From positions 992,001 to 1,056,000 of the forward strand of contig JAFFJZ010000044.1 in NCBI GenBank assembly GCA_018340375.1: a stretch of 64,000 bases of DNA. The letters are read 5' to 3'. The notes beneath the pieces were generated by a model. The model made no database searches. It saw nothing but the letters and a program-made list of their open reading frames with translations, and had not been told where the DNA came from. Shown piece by piece: positions 23,535 through 34,599 of this stretch (its first letter is position 1; every line of letters begins with the position of its first letter). The stretch comes from Gonatopus flavifemur (lineage: Eukaryota; Arthropoda; Insecta; Hymenoptera; Dryinidae). Position numbers and translations under genes: made by a program.

Positions 23535-24035
23535 TGTTCGGGTCAAGTGCCTTTTGGGCCATTTGGACGTCTGGATCACTGGTGGTTACCGAAAATTCAA
23601 GCTCATGACACTCTACTCAGAAAATCGTAATATTTATCCCGGGTGAAATTGTTGGGGATAGATCCATATAAAAACTTGCAAATGAATACAAAAATAGGAT
23701 CGGAATGGATAGAAATGTAATCCAATTTCATCCGATTCGATCTTATTTTGGTAGCCATCTGCAAGTTTTCATCCGAATCTATCCAACATTCCTATTAGGG
23801 ATATTAAGTATTCCACCTATTAGGGGGCGTTGACCACCGTTAATCCCTACGTCCAAATGGCCCGAAGGGCAGTTGACCTGAATTTCAATATCCCAAAATT
23901 CGCTGATTGGTGAATTCAGGGGAAATCTCTAGTAAATTACTAGGAATTGACCAATCAGCGATTTTTGGGATATTGAGATTCGGGTCAACTGCCCTTCGGG
24001 CCATCTGTACTTCGGGATTACTGATGGTTATGTGA
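23535..24035. repeat. Three-armed inverted repeat (foldback MITEs)
   Basis: The arm GGGTCAASTGCCYTTYGGGCC occurs forward at about 23540, inverted at about 23855-23880 and forward again at about 23985. The last two flank a palindrome with GCTGATTGGT / ACCAATCAGC near 23905-23970. This looks like one foldback element inserted beside, or generated from, another. Confidence 0.65.
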
Positions 24036-24064
24036 GGGGCTACCTGTTTTAGTATTTTCGATCA

Positions 24065-24695
24065 GATGAAAAATTCGGTGGGCCTTCAATGCATCGAATC
24101 CTCTTCGCACCGAATGCTCATTGTATTGAAAATTCATATTCTGAACGCTACTAAACCGACAATCCGTGATGCTGAGACCCAATAAGATCCCTCATTCCTG
24201 TAGAATCCATAAAGAATCACGGTTCACATACAATCCAATACACTCGGGTCGATATCCCTTCAGGTAGACCCCAGGGTACCCAAACTAACATGTTCACCAT
24301 CTGAAACTGTAGAGGGCAATACTATAGCCATCAACACATACCTCTTTTTTGTGTGCACATGAATGTGAAAAGCGGTATGTGTTAGTGGCTACAGTATTGC
24401 CCTCTACAGTTTCAGATGGCAAACACGAAACGGCTTGGATACCCTGGTGGACCCCTGTTGTCGTGAATGTCTGTCAGCTCGAAATTCCCTGATTCGTTGA
24501 AAACTAGTACTTTTTAGGAGAATCACTGGAAAGTACTAGTTGTTGACCAATCGAGAAATTTCAGGCTATCAGGCATTCGGGACAATAAGGGTCTACCAAT
24601 CCTTCGGTCTATTAGCGTTTAGGATACGAATTTTTGGTATAATGAGCATCCGGTGCGAAGAAGATTCGGTGTATTAGAGGTCCACCGAAAAACGT
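24065..24695. repeat. Nested foldback elements
   Basis: The outer arms (GAATCCTCTTCGCACCGAAT near 24107 and inverted near 24650) enclose an inner pair: ACTGTAGAGGGCAATACT near 24306 and its reverse complement near 24392. A short palindrome ACTAGTACTTT / AAAGTACTAGT lies at 24505-24545. Non-coding. Confidence 0.7.
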
Positions 24696-24769
24696 ATTTT
24701 AATAAACGATTCAAGTTCCAACGGTATGAAAAATCATTCCATTGTCTTCTGGATGTTATCAGTAGGCAC

Positions 24770-24865
24770 ATTTACCGAACGATCATTTGTCGAATAAACA
24801 TGATTTGCCAATCGTTAGTGATTTATAGACAATCACTGAGTTACTAGCGATTAACAAATCATGTA
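24770..24865. repeat. Short palindrome
   Basis: AACATGATTTGCCAATCGTTAGTGATT at about 24797 (quoted in part) pairs with AATCACT...CGATTAACAAATCATGT near 24832-24862. Confidence 0.55.
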
Positions 24866-25346
24866 TATTCAATGGATTTTCCCCACCAGTCTGCGGATGT
24901 TGTCTACCCTGTTTGATGCGGCCATTGCCGGTAACGCATCAGAGGATGTCACCAGGGTACACAAACGTCAAGTGGGGAGGAAGTTTGGCGTAGTTAACTA
25001 TCCACAGAACCAGGCGTCGCTAGTGTGCCTGGCTTGGTTTCCCTCTCTCTAATTCAAAATCAGAGACGCTATGGTTATGATGCCGCTGCCAGTGGGGCGA
25101 CGATTGTGAATAAGGTAAGGTCGTGAAAAGTGAACAGTGATGAAAAACAGTGAACAGTGAACTCTTTTGATCAACCTAAATATCAACGTTTGTATAGAAA
25201 AAATCCTGTTTATCGATGCAAGTTTTGAGAGAAATCTCAAAACTGATGTACGGATGTTGAGAAATGTGTGTAAGTGCTCACTTTGTACCAAAATCGTTCT
25301 GTTAGAGCAAGAGGTGTTCAAATATGTACAATTTTTCCATATTTAT
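24866..25346. other. No recognisable gene
   Basis: Slightly more GC-rich block at 24880-25090 (a fragment of unknown origin), then AT-rich sequence with a small GTGAACAGTGA repeat near 25130. Confidence 0.35.
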
Positions 25347-26132
25347 TGTATTAGAATTGTACTTACACAATATGAATTACTGCGATGAAGGACTTGACGC
25401 TTTGATTTTGAAGTTCATCAAAGGAGCCACTAATTTGAATCAATCTCACTATGATTCGAATGAGAAGTACAAAACATAAGTTGATCAAATTTCCCTTCCA
25501 ATACTCCTATCATAGTGACATGAAGTGTAACATAAAAACCTCAATATACAAAACATAACCTTCAACATAAAAAAAAGAGCCTCAAGAAAACAGTTCATCG
25601 ACTCACCTCTTGCTAAATATGTACAATCTCTTGAATTATTTCTATAAACTTTTATCATTGGAGAGGATATTTCCAATTTGTATTCATATTTATGGGTTTT
25701 TGTGATAAAGATTAAGCCTTGCGACATAGTATTAGCAGTTATAATTTTTTGGTTAACCTTTGTATCAAACCCAAGTTCCAAATGTACTATAAATATTATC
25801 CATCTTAGAATTCTGATGATATTTATAACACATTTGAAACTTGGGTTTGATACAAAGAATAATGGAAATGATTCAAGGGATTGTACATATTCAGAAAAAG
25901 GTGAGTCGATGAGATATTTTCTTGAGGCCACGTTTTTATGTTGAAGGTGCACACTTCATGTAACTATTATGGGAGTATTGACAGGGGAATTTGATCAAAT
26001 TGTGTTGTGTACTTTTCACTTGAATTATAGTGAGGTTCATTCAAATTAGTGGCTCCTTTGATGCACTTCAAAATCAAAGCGTCAAGCCCTCCATCGCAGC
26101 AATTCATATTGTGTAAGTACAATTCTAATACA
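25347..26132. mobile_element. 786-bp foldback element
   Basis: The ends TGTATTAGAATTGTACTTAC (25347) and its reverse complement (ending 26132) are the tips of two arms that pair almost to the centre near 25805. The left arm is longer through extra segments. Frames on both strands are mirror images, so no gene is called. Confidence 0.8.
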
Positions 26133-26765
26133 CACGGAAAAAAATGATATAGTTAGGATAACTGAAAACAATTGGCTATTGACGGGTTGGTTGTGAGAAC
26201 TATTCGTTTAAGCGAGACAACTTTTGTATGGTCACTGAACCTCGATAGATTTGGTTATGGTATTGATATAATATGGTAAGACTTGTTCGGTTATGATAAC
26301 CAAATGGTTGGTTATAGTAACCAAATTAATTTCGCCATCTCAATGTGGATTCATTTATGAGATTTTCAGCTGTTTTTATAAATTTGATTAGAAATAAAGA
26401 AGACATCCCGTAGGAAAAACTTCTTAGACGTGTTCTTAGACTTTTTCTGGGATAAAATCTACACGGAGTGTACAGTGTCGACGAATTCCATCGTTCTACA
26501 TAGAAAATTTACCAATTTGTATGTTGGTAAATCGTATCGATTATACCGATCAGCTGATCGTATGAACGCCCTCTGCAAGCACCTTCCTCTCTTGTTCTGT
26601 TATGACGCTCCTGAATGACCGACGGATCCACCCCATAATTAGTAAACTTTAATTAATTATATCTCGGAAATTATGCGTCGAAGAGCATTGTGCAACAGGA
26701 CAAATCGTTTTAGAATTTCATCAGGAATCTACTCCCAAAAAAGAGTGCGCGAATTTTGAATCACC

Positions 26766-26799
<34 letters not shown>

Positions 26800-27755
26800 C
26801 ATAAAATAATCAGGAAAAAACTAGGATCTGCGGGGACCATTATCGCTCGTCCCTTTTGATGAATATATCACATTCGTTTTCTTCCCCTCTCCTCTATTAT
26901 TTCTTACAAAGAAGTCATCACCGATCGTTCACCCACACCGTCTCGAATAAATTCCGCTTTGACCGCTTCCGCATCGTTCTCTCTACTAGGTGACATTCCG
27001 GAACCACTACACTACCAGGAAAAACAGGGACCCCATCGACAGAACCACCTCACCATTCCTTGAACTTCCCGAAACCAAAAAGCATGCTCATTTCCGCCTC
27101 CCCAAACCCTCGGAGAGCTCTTTATATATACAAAAAAAACACACCTACCCCAAAAAAGAAACAAAAAATATACGCAAATGATAAAAAAGGAAGAGAGGGA
27201 GAAAAAAAGATAAGAAAATGGAAAAAGATGGGGTAATGATAATAATATAAAAAAAAGGAGAAAAACAGGAGGCAAGTAAACCCCCCCCCCCCCAAAAAAA
27301 AAGGGGGTGATATGGAAAAAAAAGAAGGGTAATAAAAAAAAAAGGGAAACTCCGTTTCCTTTCCTCTATCTCTCTCTTCCTTTCTCCACCACTGAAAAAA
27401 AACCAGTAAGTATAGGAACAGTGGTGATACCTTCGTTCACGAAAATATCACTACTGTTCCCTTAGCTGAATAATACGTATGAGAATCCGAATACATATAC
27501 GTACTCGCGTAACATGAATACGTGTGTAGGGGCGCTCATACGTACAAGAGGCGAAAACAACGCCATGAACGGAATACCTACCAAACGAAGAACAATAAAA
27601 ATTTCAGACGACCATACCAATCAATGATGATAACAAAATCATCAAGATAATCCCTCACAACACGAGGAGATACATTACGTCGAAACAATCGAAATTTCGT
27701 TATACCAGATCCACTCGCGAACACACGTGTACCGCGAATGGACCTGCCGTATATA
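26133..27755. other. Gene-free stretch with simple repeats
   Basis: A single CACGGAAAAAAATG end (26135) resembles the MITE ends at 42578 and 51783. A Tc1-like end (reverse of CAGGGTGATTCAAAATTCGC) lies at about 26690-26768 beside (TA)n at 26769-26799. An A/G-rich low-complexity block with a run of C then A then G fills 27120-27350. No supported coding sequence. Confidence 0.5.
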
Positions 27756-29800
27756 CAGGGTGTCCCATTTTAACCTGCCACTCAGAATATTTCGAAAACG
27801 AATAGATTTAGGAGAAAATGTTCTGGGAAAAAAATGTAAGAATCTGAGGGGGACATCCGATGGTGAGCTTGGCTTTGACCTCAGATCCCACTTTCAAGGT
27901 CTTCCTGAGGTCAACTCATGTTTCTTAAATGGAATCCCCTATGTTTTACTACCGGTTTAGATTTTACGCTGAAAACCAAGGAACTCTTGTCTCAAACGTT
28001 CTTTCGAAATCCCCTAGATGGCGCTCTATTCGATGAGAGAATGAGAATTCTCAAACCCTCGGATTGTATTCTGTCGAACATAATGCTCAACTCTTGAGTG
28101 TTTCTCATCTCCCGGAAATTGCCGTCGGCATCAGCGTTACCCAATGTGCACCACGAGGAGGTTGCGCGATCGGACTCTACACATCATTGTGGCCCTGAAA
28201 AGTGCCGATTGTCTGAACTGGAGGTGTATCTTCGGGGACGCATTAGGCATTCAGAAGATGTTCAAAATGAGCGCCGTTTTGTCTTTGACAAAGCGCAATT
28301 CTTTTATGAAAGTTTTCTACAGCTGCTTGCAACGTAGCAGGTGTTATTGCTGTGCATGCTCTTCTTATTCGATCTTTCATGTCATCGCGTGTTGTTGGAG
28401 GTTCACGGAATACAACATTTTTTATGTGACCCCACAAGAAAAAATCAGGCGACGTCAGATCTGGCGACCTAGGTGGCCATCGCACAGGTCCTTCTGGGAA
28501 ACTTCTCGTCCAGAAATTTTCGAACAATTCACATGTAATGAGGGGGTGCTCCATCCTGTTGGAACCACATCCTTGATCTCACGTCAAGACTTACGTCTTC
28601 CATAAGAGCAGGGAGTTCAAAATGCGAAAAACGAAGATACTCCGCGCCAGTCAGGTTTCCTTCAAAAAAATACGGCCCTATGATCCTGGAATCTACAATT
28701 CCGCACCAAACGTTCACACTCCAACGGTGTTGATGATTAATTGTACGGACCCAGTGAGCACTCTGAGCATTCCAATAATGGCAATTGTGCATATAATTCC
28801 AACATTGTGAAATATTGCCTCATCAGAGAACATAACGTGATGAGAGAGAGTAGGATCTTCTTCAATTCTCCGTTGGGCCCACGTGCAGAAGTTCAATCTT
28901 GTTATTAAATCCTCAGCTGTTAGAGATTGCACCAAAGTGATATGGTACGGATGATAATCCAACGATTTCAAGATACGCTGAGCTGTGGATCGAGGAATCC
29001 CGGTCATTTCCTCAATTTCCCGAAGACTGATATGGGGATTAATATTAATTGATGCCAGCACAGCCGGCGATCTCACATCAGGATCATTGTCATCCGCATG
29101 AACTTTCTTGTTCCTCTGTCGTTTGAGGGGACCTTGACGAGCACGTTGTTCAAGAAATCGGATCGTAATGCGATTTGGACATCTCCGATCCGGAAAACGA
29201 CGTTCAAACGTTCTCACAGCTTCAACATAATTTCCATGCGCTTCACCAAGACATAACACAACGTCAACGATATCGTTTGGCGCGTAATCAGACATGATAT
29301 TTAGAGACGTGTTTCCTCCAAATGACAACAGAGAACTGAGCAGTTTGGGAATGCTGAATTTCTAAGGTATTCACACGTGAATCAAAACAATAACAATTCT
29401 CAAGAACAAAACCAAAATAAAACACAACCGACGGCAATTTCCGGGAGATGAGAAACACTCAAGATTTGAGCATCATGTTAGACAGAACACAATCCGAGGG
29501 TTTGGGAATTCTCATTTTCTCATCAATTAGAGCGCCATCTATGGGGATTTCGAAATAACATTCGAGACAAAAGTTCCTGGGTTTTAGCGTAGAATCTAAA
29601 CCGGTAGTAAAAAATAGGGGATTCCATTTAAGAAACATGAGTTGACCTCAGAATGACCTTGAAAGTGGGATCTGAGGTCAAAGCCAAGTTCACTATTGGA
29701 TGTCCCTCTCAGATTCTTACATTTTTTTCCCGGAACATTTTCTTCTGAATCCATTCGTTTTCGAGATATTTTAAGTGATAGATTAAAATGGGACACCCTC
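27756..29800 (-). mobile_element. Tc1-like element, 2045 bp, long TIRs
   Basis: Termini CAGGGTGTCCCATTTTAA and GAGGGTGTCCCATTTTAA (inverted), flanked by TA at 27754-27755 and 29801-29802. The inverted arms are about 380 bp (27756-28135 and 29425-29800), much longer than ordinary Tc1 ends. The transposase lies between them on the minus strand and is frameshifted. Confidence 0.9.
28243..29295 (-). pseudogene. Tc1-like transposase, two frameshifts
   Basis: The protein begins MSDYAPNDIVD at 29295 and ends at the TAG/TAA near 28243, about 350 codons. Helix-turn-helix motifs are visible (ISLREIEEMTGIPRSTAQRI). The catalytic motifs are VMFSDEA, MWFQQDGAPPHY and RSPDLTSPDFFLWG, each with its aspartate. 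The frame shifts near 28800 (after SDEAIFHN) and again near 28535 (after GAPPHY), so three pieces are needed: 28800-29295, 28535-28792 and 28243-28540. The family is widespread in insects. It would catalyse TA-targeted transposition; this copy cannot. Confidence 0.9.
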
Positions 29801-29810
29801 TATATATTTA

Positions 29811-31096
29811 TTAGGTGTACAAATAAGTTTCCGCGGTTTGTCAAAAGATGGCCCCACCAGAAGGTTATGGAGGAATTGTCAGATGTAAAACGTAATATCC
29901 CAAGTATAGTCATCTGGCAACACCATAACCTTTAAGTACTAGTGATCCCGTATCAGCATCACGTAATTTTTTTCGTGCAAAAATGTCAAGTTTTATTCCG
30001 AATAAGCATCATTTGCGGGAACTTTTGATTTACTTCTTTAATGTGAAAAAATCTGCAGCTGAGGCGCATCGATTGCTTCTAGAAGCATATGGTGAAGCTG
30101 CTTTAAGTGAGAGGAGTTGTCAGGAATGGTTTCAAAAGTTTAAGAACGGTGAGTTTGACGTTAAAGACAAAGAACGCAGTGGAAGGCCGAAAGTGTACGA
30201 AGACATGGAATTAGAAGTACTATTGGAGGAAGATTCGTCCCAAACGCAAAAAGAACTTGCACTTACTCTACAAGTGACTCAACAAGCAATTTCACATCGT
30301 TTAAAATCGTTAGGAATGATTCAAAAACAAGGAAATTGGGTTCCATATGAACTAAAGCCGAGAGACGTTGAACGCCGATTATGCATGAGTGAAATGCTGC
30401 TTGCCAGGAATAAAAAAAAGAGTTTTTTGCATCGTATAGTCACTGGTGACGAAAAATGGATTCACTACGATAATCCAACGAAGAGAAAGTCATGGGTTAA
30501 GCCCGGCGAACCATCAACGTCGACAGCTAAGCCGAATATTCATGGAAAAAAACTCATGCTGTGTATTTGGTGGGATCAGCTTGGTGTCGTGTATTATGAA
30601 TTGCTGAAACCAAGCGAAACCATTACTGGAGCTCTCTACCGAACACAATTGATGAAATTGAGTCGGGCACTTAAGGAAAAACGCGCCCATTACTACTCCA
30701 GACACGACAAAATTATTCTTTTACACGATAATGCTCGTCCACATGTTGCGGCGCCGGTAAAAACATACTTGGAAACACTCAACTGGGAAGTTTTACCCCA
30801 CCCGCCGTATTCACCAGACTCAGCCCCTTCTGATTATCACCTGTTCCGGTCGATGGCACATGGTCTGTCTGAGCAGCGCTCCACATCATATGAAGACACC
30901 AAAAATTGGGTAGATTTGTGGATAGCGTCAAAAGATGAAGAGTTTTTTCGACGGGGTATCCGAATGTTGCCAGAAAGATGGGGAAAAGTAGTGGCAAATG
31001 ATGGAAAATACTTTGAATGAAACGTAATGTACTTTTCCTTTACAATAAATTCCTAATTTTTTATAAAAAACCGCGGAAACTTATTTGTACACCTAA
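29811..31096 (+). mobile_element. mariner element, mauritiana-type, intact
   Basis: 1286 bp with terminal repeats TTAGGTGTACAAATAAGTTT at both ends, continuing CCGCGGTTT; about 29 of the first 30 bases match. TA duplications lie at 29809-29810 and 31097-31098. It sits only 8 bp from the end of the preceding Tc1-like element. Ends and transposase both look complete, so it may be recently active. Confidence 0.95.
29983..31020 (+). CDS. mariner transposase, full length
   Basis: A 345-codon frame without interruption, starting at the ATG at 29983 (MSSFIPNK) and ending at TGA; this is the length of Drosophila Mos1 transposase, and the start residues match that group. The N-terminal helix-turn-helix DNA-binding region covers about residues 1-110. 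The linker motif WVPYEL is at 119-124, close to the conserved WVPHEL. The catalytic D,D34D triad is D156 (TGDEKW), D249 (LHDN) and D284 (APSDYH), all present. The protein acts in the nucleus, binding the terminal repeats and moving the element into TA sites. Nothing in the sequence argues against function; whether it is transcribed is unknown. Confidence 0.95.
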   Translation: MSSFIPNKHHLRELLIYFFNVKKSAAEAHRLLLEAYGEAALSERSCQEWFQKFKNGEFDVKDKERSGRPKVYEDMELEVLLEEDSSQTQKELALTLQVTQQAISHRLKSLGMIQKQGNWVPYELKPRDVERRLCMSEMLLARNKKKSFLHRIVTGDEKWIHYDNPTKRKSWVKPGEPSTSTAKPNIHGKKLMLCIWWDQLGVVYYELLKPSETITGALYRTQLMKLSRALKEKRAHYYSRHDKIILLHDNARPHVAAPVKTYLETLNWEVLPHPPYSPDSAPSDYHLFRSMAHGLSEQRSTSYEDTKNWVDLWIASKDEEFFRRGIRMLPERWGKVVANDGKYFE

Positions 31097-31587
31097 TATA
31101 TATTCTCATCCCTGGAACAACATCAATATAAAGATCTATCCCATCACGGGAATAGAGATTTGCTTCATGTAGATATGTATATGTATGTGTGCGTATATGT
31201 ATATATGTATGTACCTATAATGTATGTATATGTGTATATATGTGTATATATATGTATGTATATACGCATGTATGTTGAGGTTCTAGCGGTCTCAATACCA
31301 GCAGGGATGAGTTGAGAAAAATTACTGACGAGATGGGAAAATCAGGATCCAGTTCCTGATTGGCAGTATCACGTTTCTCGTATATCTCTCCATGCTGTTT
31401 GGCTTGGAGAAAAAAAAAATTCTATTCAATCAATCATGCATTTCTTTTCATGAACAAAAAAAAACGTGATACGCGCCATGATTTTTGGCATCGCGTTGGC
31501 AATCTCTGCTATTTCTCTCTGGTACAAGCGTTCTGTCAAACACACACACACACAAAAACACTAATACTCTCCCCCATGCTCCTGTGA
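31097..31587. repeat. TATG-rich microsatellite and flank
   Basis: Variants of TATGTATATG and TGTATATA fill about 31168-31275. The rest, to 31587, shows an interrupted (CA)n at 31541-31556 and no coding signal. Confidence 0.6.
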
Positions 31588-32658
31588 CGTGGAGAAGTCA
31601 GCGTGGGATCCTTTTTTTATTTTGTTTTCCCGCTCTTGGAAAGAAACGTCTACCAGCTATATAGGCCGTATAGATGCCCGGTCAATCAAAGCTTCGGCCC
31701 AGACCGGACAGTGGTCGCCTACGTGGAGCCTCAGGTCCCGTATGTGGCCGTGGAGGCCAAGCTGATGCTCTATTTCACGCCCACAGCCGCATATCTGAGT
31801 AACTGCAGGGTCAGAGGAGCCACGTACATTTGCGGACCCACTCTCCTGCGATCCACCACTGCTAGGCCAACCTGCGAAACGGAACTACTAAGTCGGCCAA
31901 CATCAAACCCTTGGAAGCTGTGCACCGTGAAGATTTCCCAAACGCCAGATACGTACTGGGCTGAACTCAAATCCGGAATGGGATGGCTTTTCTCCGCTGG
32001 CCGGTCCGAAGGAATAGACATACACTGCCCGAACCACCCCATGGGCAAGGCGATAATACAGGAGATCGGCATTCTACAGCTACACGCGGGCTGCACCGCT
32101 TCTACTGGATCAACCATCATGACTGCCAAAGACTTTATGAATTCCTCAAGCATCATCCGATACCAGCCACCGCAGGCTCCAAACTTGAGCCTGCTGATCC
32201 GAAACTTCACCCCAGAACATACCATAGCACTGGATAATCTGTCACCACCAAGGCTCGAAGATGACACCGCCAACGACTGGGACAGCGGAAAGGATGAAGC
32301 AACCCTGGGGGAAATCGAAACAGAGGCCCGAAATATACAAAGGCACCATCGGAGCTTATTCGAATCCCGCGTGGCCCTGTACGGAGTGCCATCCCTAACG
32401 ATGGCCCTAACGCTCGAAATCATTGCCTACGTCATCTACAGAAAACGCTGTGAGAGGAGTGCCGACACAGCATACCAACAGCCCCGGAAAAGGTTCGTCA
32501 AAAGGCCCGAAATTGCGATCATCCACGAAATACCCAGTATAACGCCGCCAGCAGCACGGTCGGCGCCACCACCGACGCCGGTGCAAATAAAGGCCATCTG
32601 TCCGCCAAATCAACCTCTGGCCCGCGCCCCGCCAATCGCATCGTTGGATCTGCACTAA
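31588..32658 (+). CDS. Errantivirus env-like ORF (C-terminal portion)
   Basis: The frame is open from 31588 to TAA 32656-32658. There is no ATG at its beginning; the first in-frame ATG is at 31765. Cysteines are spaced as in gypsy-class Env ectodomains (C68, C77, C91, C107, C142, C164 counted from 31603), with the pieces WLFSAGRS, IDIHCP and GILQLHAGC. NDWD (224-227), an acidic helix, a basic RHHR, a membrane span at about residues 261-279 and a proline-rich cytoplasmic tail follow. The order matches the env remnant at 11001-11528. The N-terminal surface part and signal peptide are missing. Base composition is much richer in G+C than the surroundings. It may be a plain fossil or a preserved fragment. 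Confidence 0.7.
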   Translation, partial: RGEVSVGSFFYFVFPLLERNVYQLYRPYRCPVNQSFGPDRTVVAYVEPQVPYVAVEAKLMLYFTPTAAYLSNCRVRGATYICGPTLLRSTTARPTCETELLSRPTSNPWKLCTVKISQTPDTYWAELKSGMGWLFSAGRSEGIDIHCPNHPMGKAIIQEIGILQLHAGCTASTGSTIMTAKDFMNSSSIIRYQPPQAPNLSLLIRNFTPEHTIALDNLSPPRLEDDTANDWDSGKDEATLGEIETEARNIQRHHRSLFESRVALYGVPSLTMALTLEIIAYVIYRKRCERSADTAYQQPRKRFVKRPEIAIIHEIPSITPPAARSAPPPTPVQIKAICPPNQPLARAPPIASLDLH

Positions 32659-32832
32659 CAGACGAAGCTGCCTTCACAACAAAACACGAATAATACTCAC
32701 CTCCACATTTTAGAGTTATATATAGAAAAAAAAGCGAGGGTCATGAATTAACCACGAAGGAGAGAAATTCCACGTCACCTTTCGAAACTGGGACCGTGCA
32801 CTGGATTGTCTTTCGCACCCCATTCCCGGTTT

Positions 32833-32844
32833 CAAGCGGGAAGA
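32833..32844 (+). promoter_or_regulatory. Polypurine tract of the second retroelement
   Basis: AAGCGGGAAGA stands immediately before TGTTACGTGACGA, the presumed start of the 3' LTR. Confidence 0.6.
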
Positions 32845-33766
32845 TGTTACGTGACGATGAATTTCGCTCCTGGAGTACAGAAGAATAATCCCTATTCCCG
32901 CCTGTATTCCCGTACGTGGACTATTTCAAATCAAAGGGAAGTCAGATCCCAAACATTATTTGGAATATATGTTTAAATATATGTATATCGACCCATAATA
33001 TGTAAGAAAAAAACGTACGCTCAAACAAAACGCTGAGCAGGAAGAAAGAAAGCTAGATCAGAGCTCGCATCGATGTCCACATCGATGCATATTTTCGAGG
33101 CACCGTGAGGAAACATACCAACGCGGAACCAAAGTTCAACGCCCGCGGATTCGCTGTCTTTGTTCACGGTACCCGAGTGCCCGTGTCTCTCTCTCTTCCC
33201 AAATACCGAATTGATTAATCACTGCTGATCAGGCAGTTGAGTCGGCAGAAAAACCCCTCTTGCCAGGATCTGGCGTGTTCCATCACCCGGATGAAGAACA
33301 CGTAAATAGGACGGACAATGGAAAAATCGGGAGATTCGTTACGCGAAAGTTTTGTTGAATAGCCGATTTCCATACCCGAAGACAAGTCCGTCCTTTTCCG
33401 CAAGAGGGTAGAAACGAAGATACGATTGAAGCCAAGTTGACGATTAAATACTTCAAGTTTGCAATAAATCGTAAAAGTCTGTCCCTTTGAAAGGTTCCAC
33501 GGAGTCTTTTGTGAGAAATTCATGTTCAAAAATCTTTCTCCAACGCAACGTTTTCTCAAATTATTTCCTTTGCCTTAGTCACGATTGAAACTTGGTGAAA
33601 CGTGACTTTGTAGAATAAGTCTATAGTCCAACCGAGTTTCGCGAATAGAATCATTTTTTCTTGTTACAATAAAATCAGTGAAATTCAGTGTAATTAACTA
33701 ATTTTGGCATTCAAATCGCGTTAAAAACTAATCGTGAACCAGCACGTCTTCAATCTTCGTCCGAGA

Positions 33767-34402
33767 GATAGATAGATAGATAAGTTTATTATTATGCCCT
33801 AGGTAAACCTATGGGGCAAATACAGTATAGTATTGTACAGCGGTTCTAAATAACTAGCAACAATAAAAAGAACTTATAAAACTAATTAAAAGCCAATAAA
33901 TTCACTTTACATGCTCTCTAGATCTAAATAATTCATTCCATTTTATACTACCATTCATAATTCAAACATAGAATCATCATTCGAGTTATTGACCCAATCA
34001 AGAGTATCTACTAATGAGAAGATGATGTAGATCTCTTTTGAAGGGAGCAAGAGTTGGCTGATTCCGAATGTGGGTTGGGAGTGAGTTCCAAAGTCTTGCA
34101 GCCGAAATCGTAAATGATTTCCCATCCGTTCAGGTACGATGGAGGGGGATAACTAGAGCGTTACGATCAGATCTAGTATCGAAGGTTGATAGGTGAATTT
34201 GAAACGTTTACAGAGAGATGACGGTAATCGTATTCTCAACATCTGATATACAGATGAACCAAGGAAGTATTCACGTCGTTCCTTCAACTTCAACCAACGT
34301 AACCTCAGAAAATAGGGAGTTATGTGTTCATCTCGCTTAACATTGAAAATGAAACGGACGCAAGCATTAAAGGAGCGTTGTAGTTTCAGATTCTCTGTCT
34401 CC
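33767..34402 (-). pseudogene. LINE (Jockey/CR1-type) 3' end, 5' truncated
   Basis: On the minus strand the frame 34153-34404 reads the usual C-terminal part of a non-LTR reverse transcriptase: LKLQRSFNACVRFIF, ITPYFLRLRWL and ERREYFLG. A 3' UTR follows down to a (TATC)n tail (GATA repeats at 33767-33781 on the plus strand). The 5' border is at the (GA)n run near 34405. It is a dead, truncated insertion inside the LTR. Confidence 0.85.
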
Positions 34403-34599
34403 GAAAGAGAGAGAGAGAGAGAGAGAGACAGGAGGACCACCAGAAGCAACCATCACCTCGTTTTCTTTTTGTTCGAAAAGAAGTACCTAACGTGTACTCT
34501 TCTTTTCCACCACGGTGAGTCAAGAGCAAAAGAGAAAAAAATATGAGTTCTCTCTTCCTCCTCCTCTATACACACTGTAAACACGACTCAAAGGGATCT

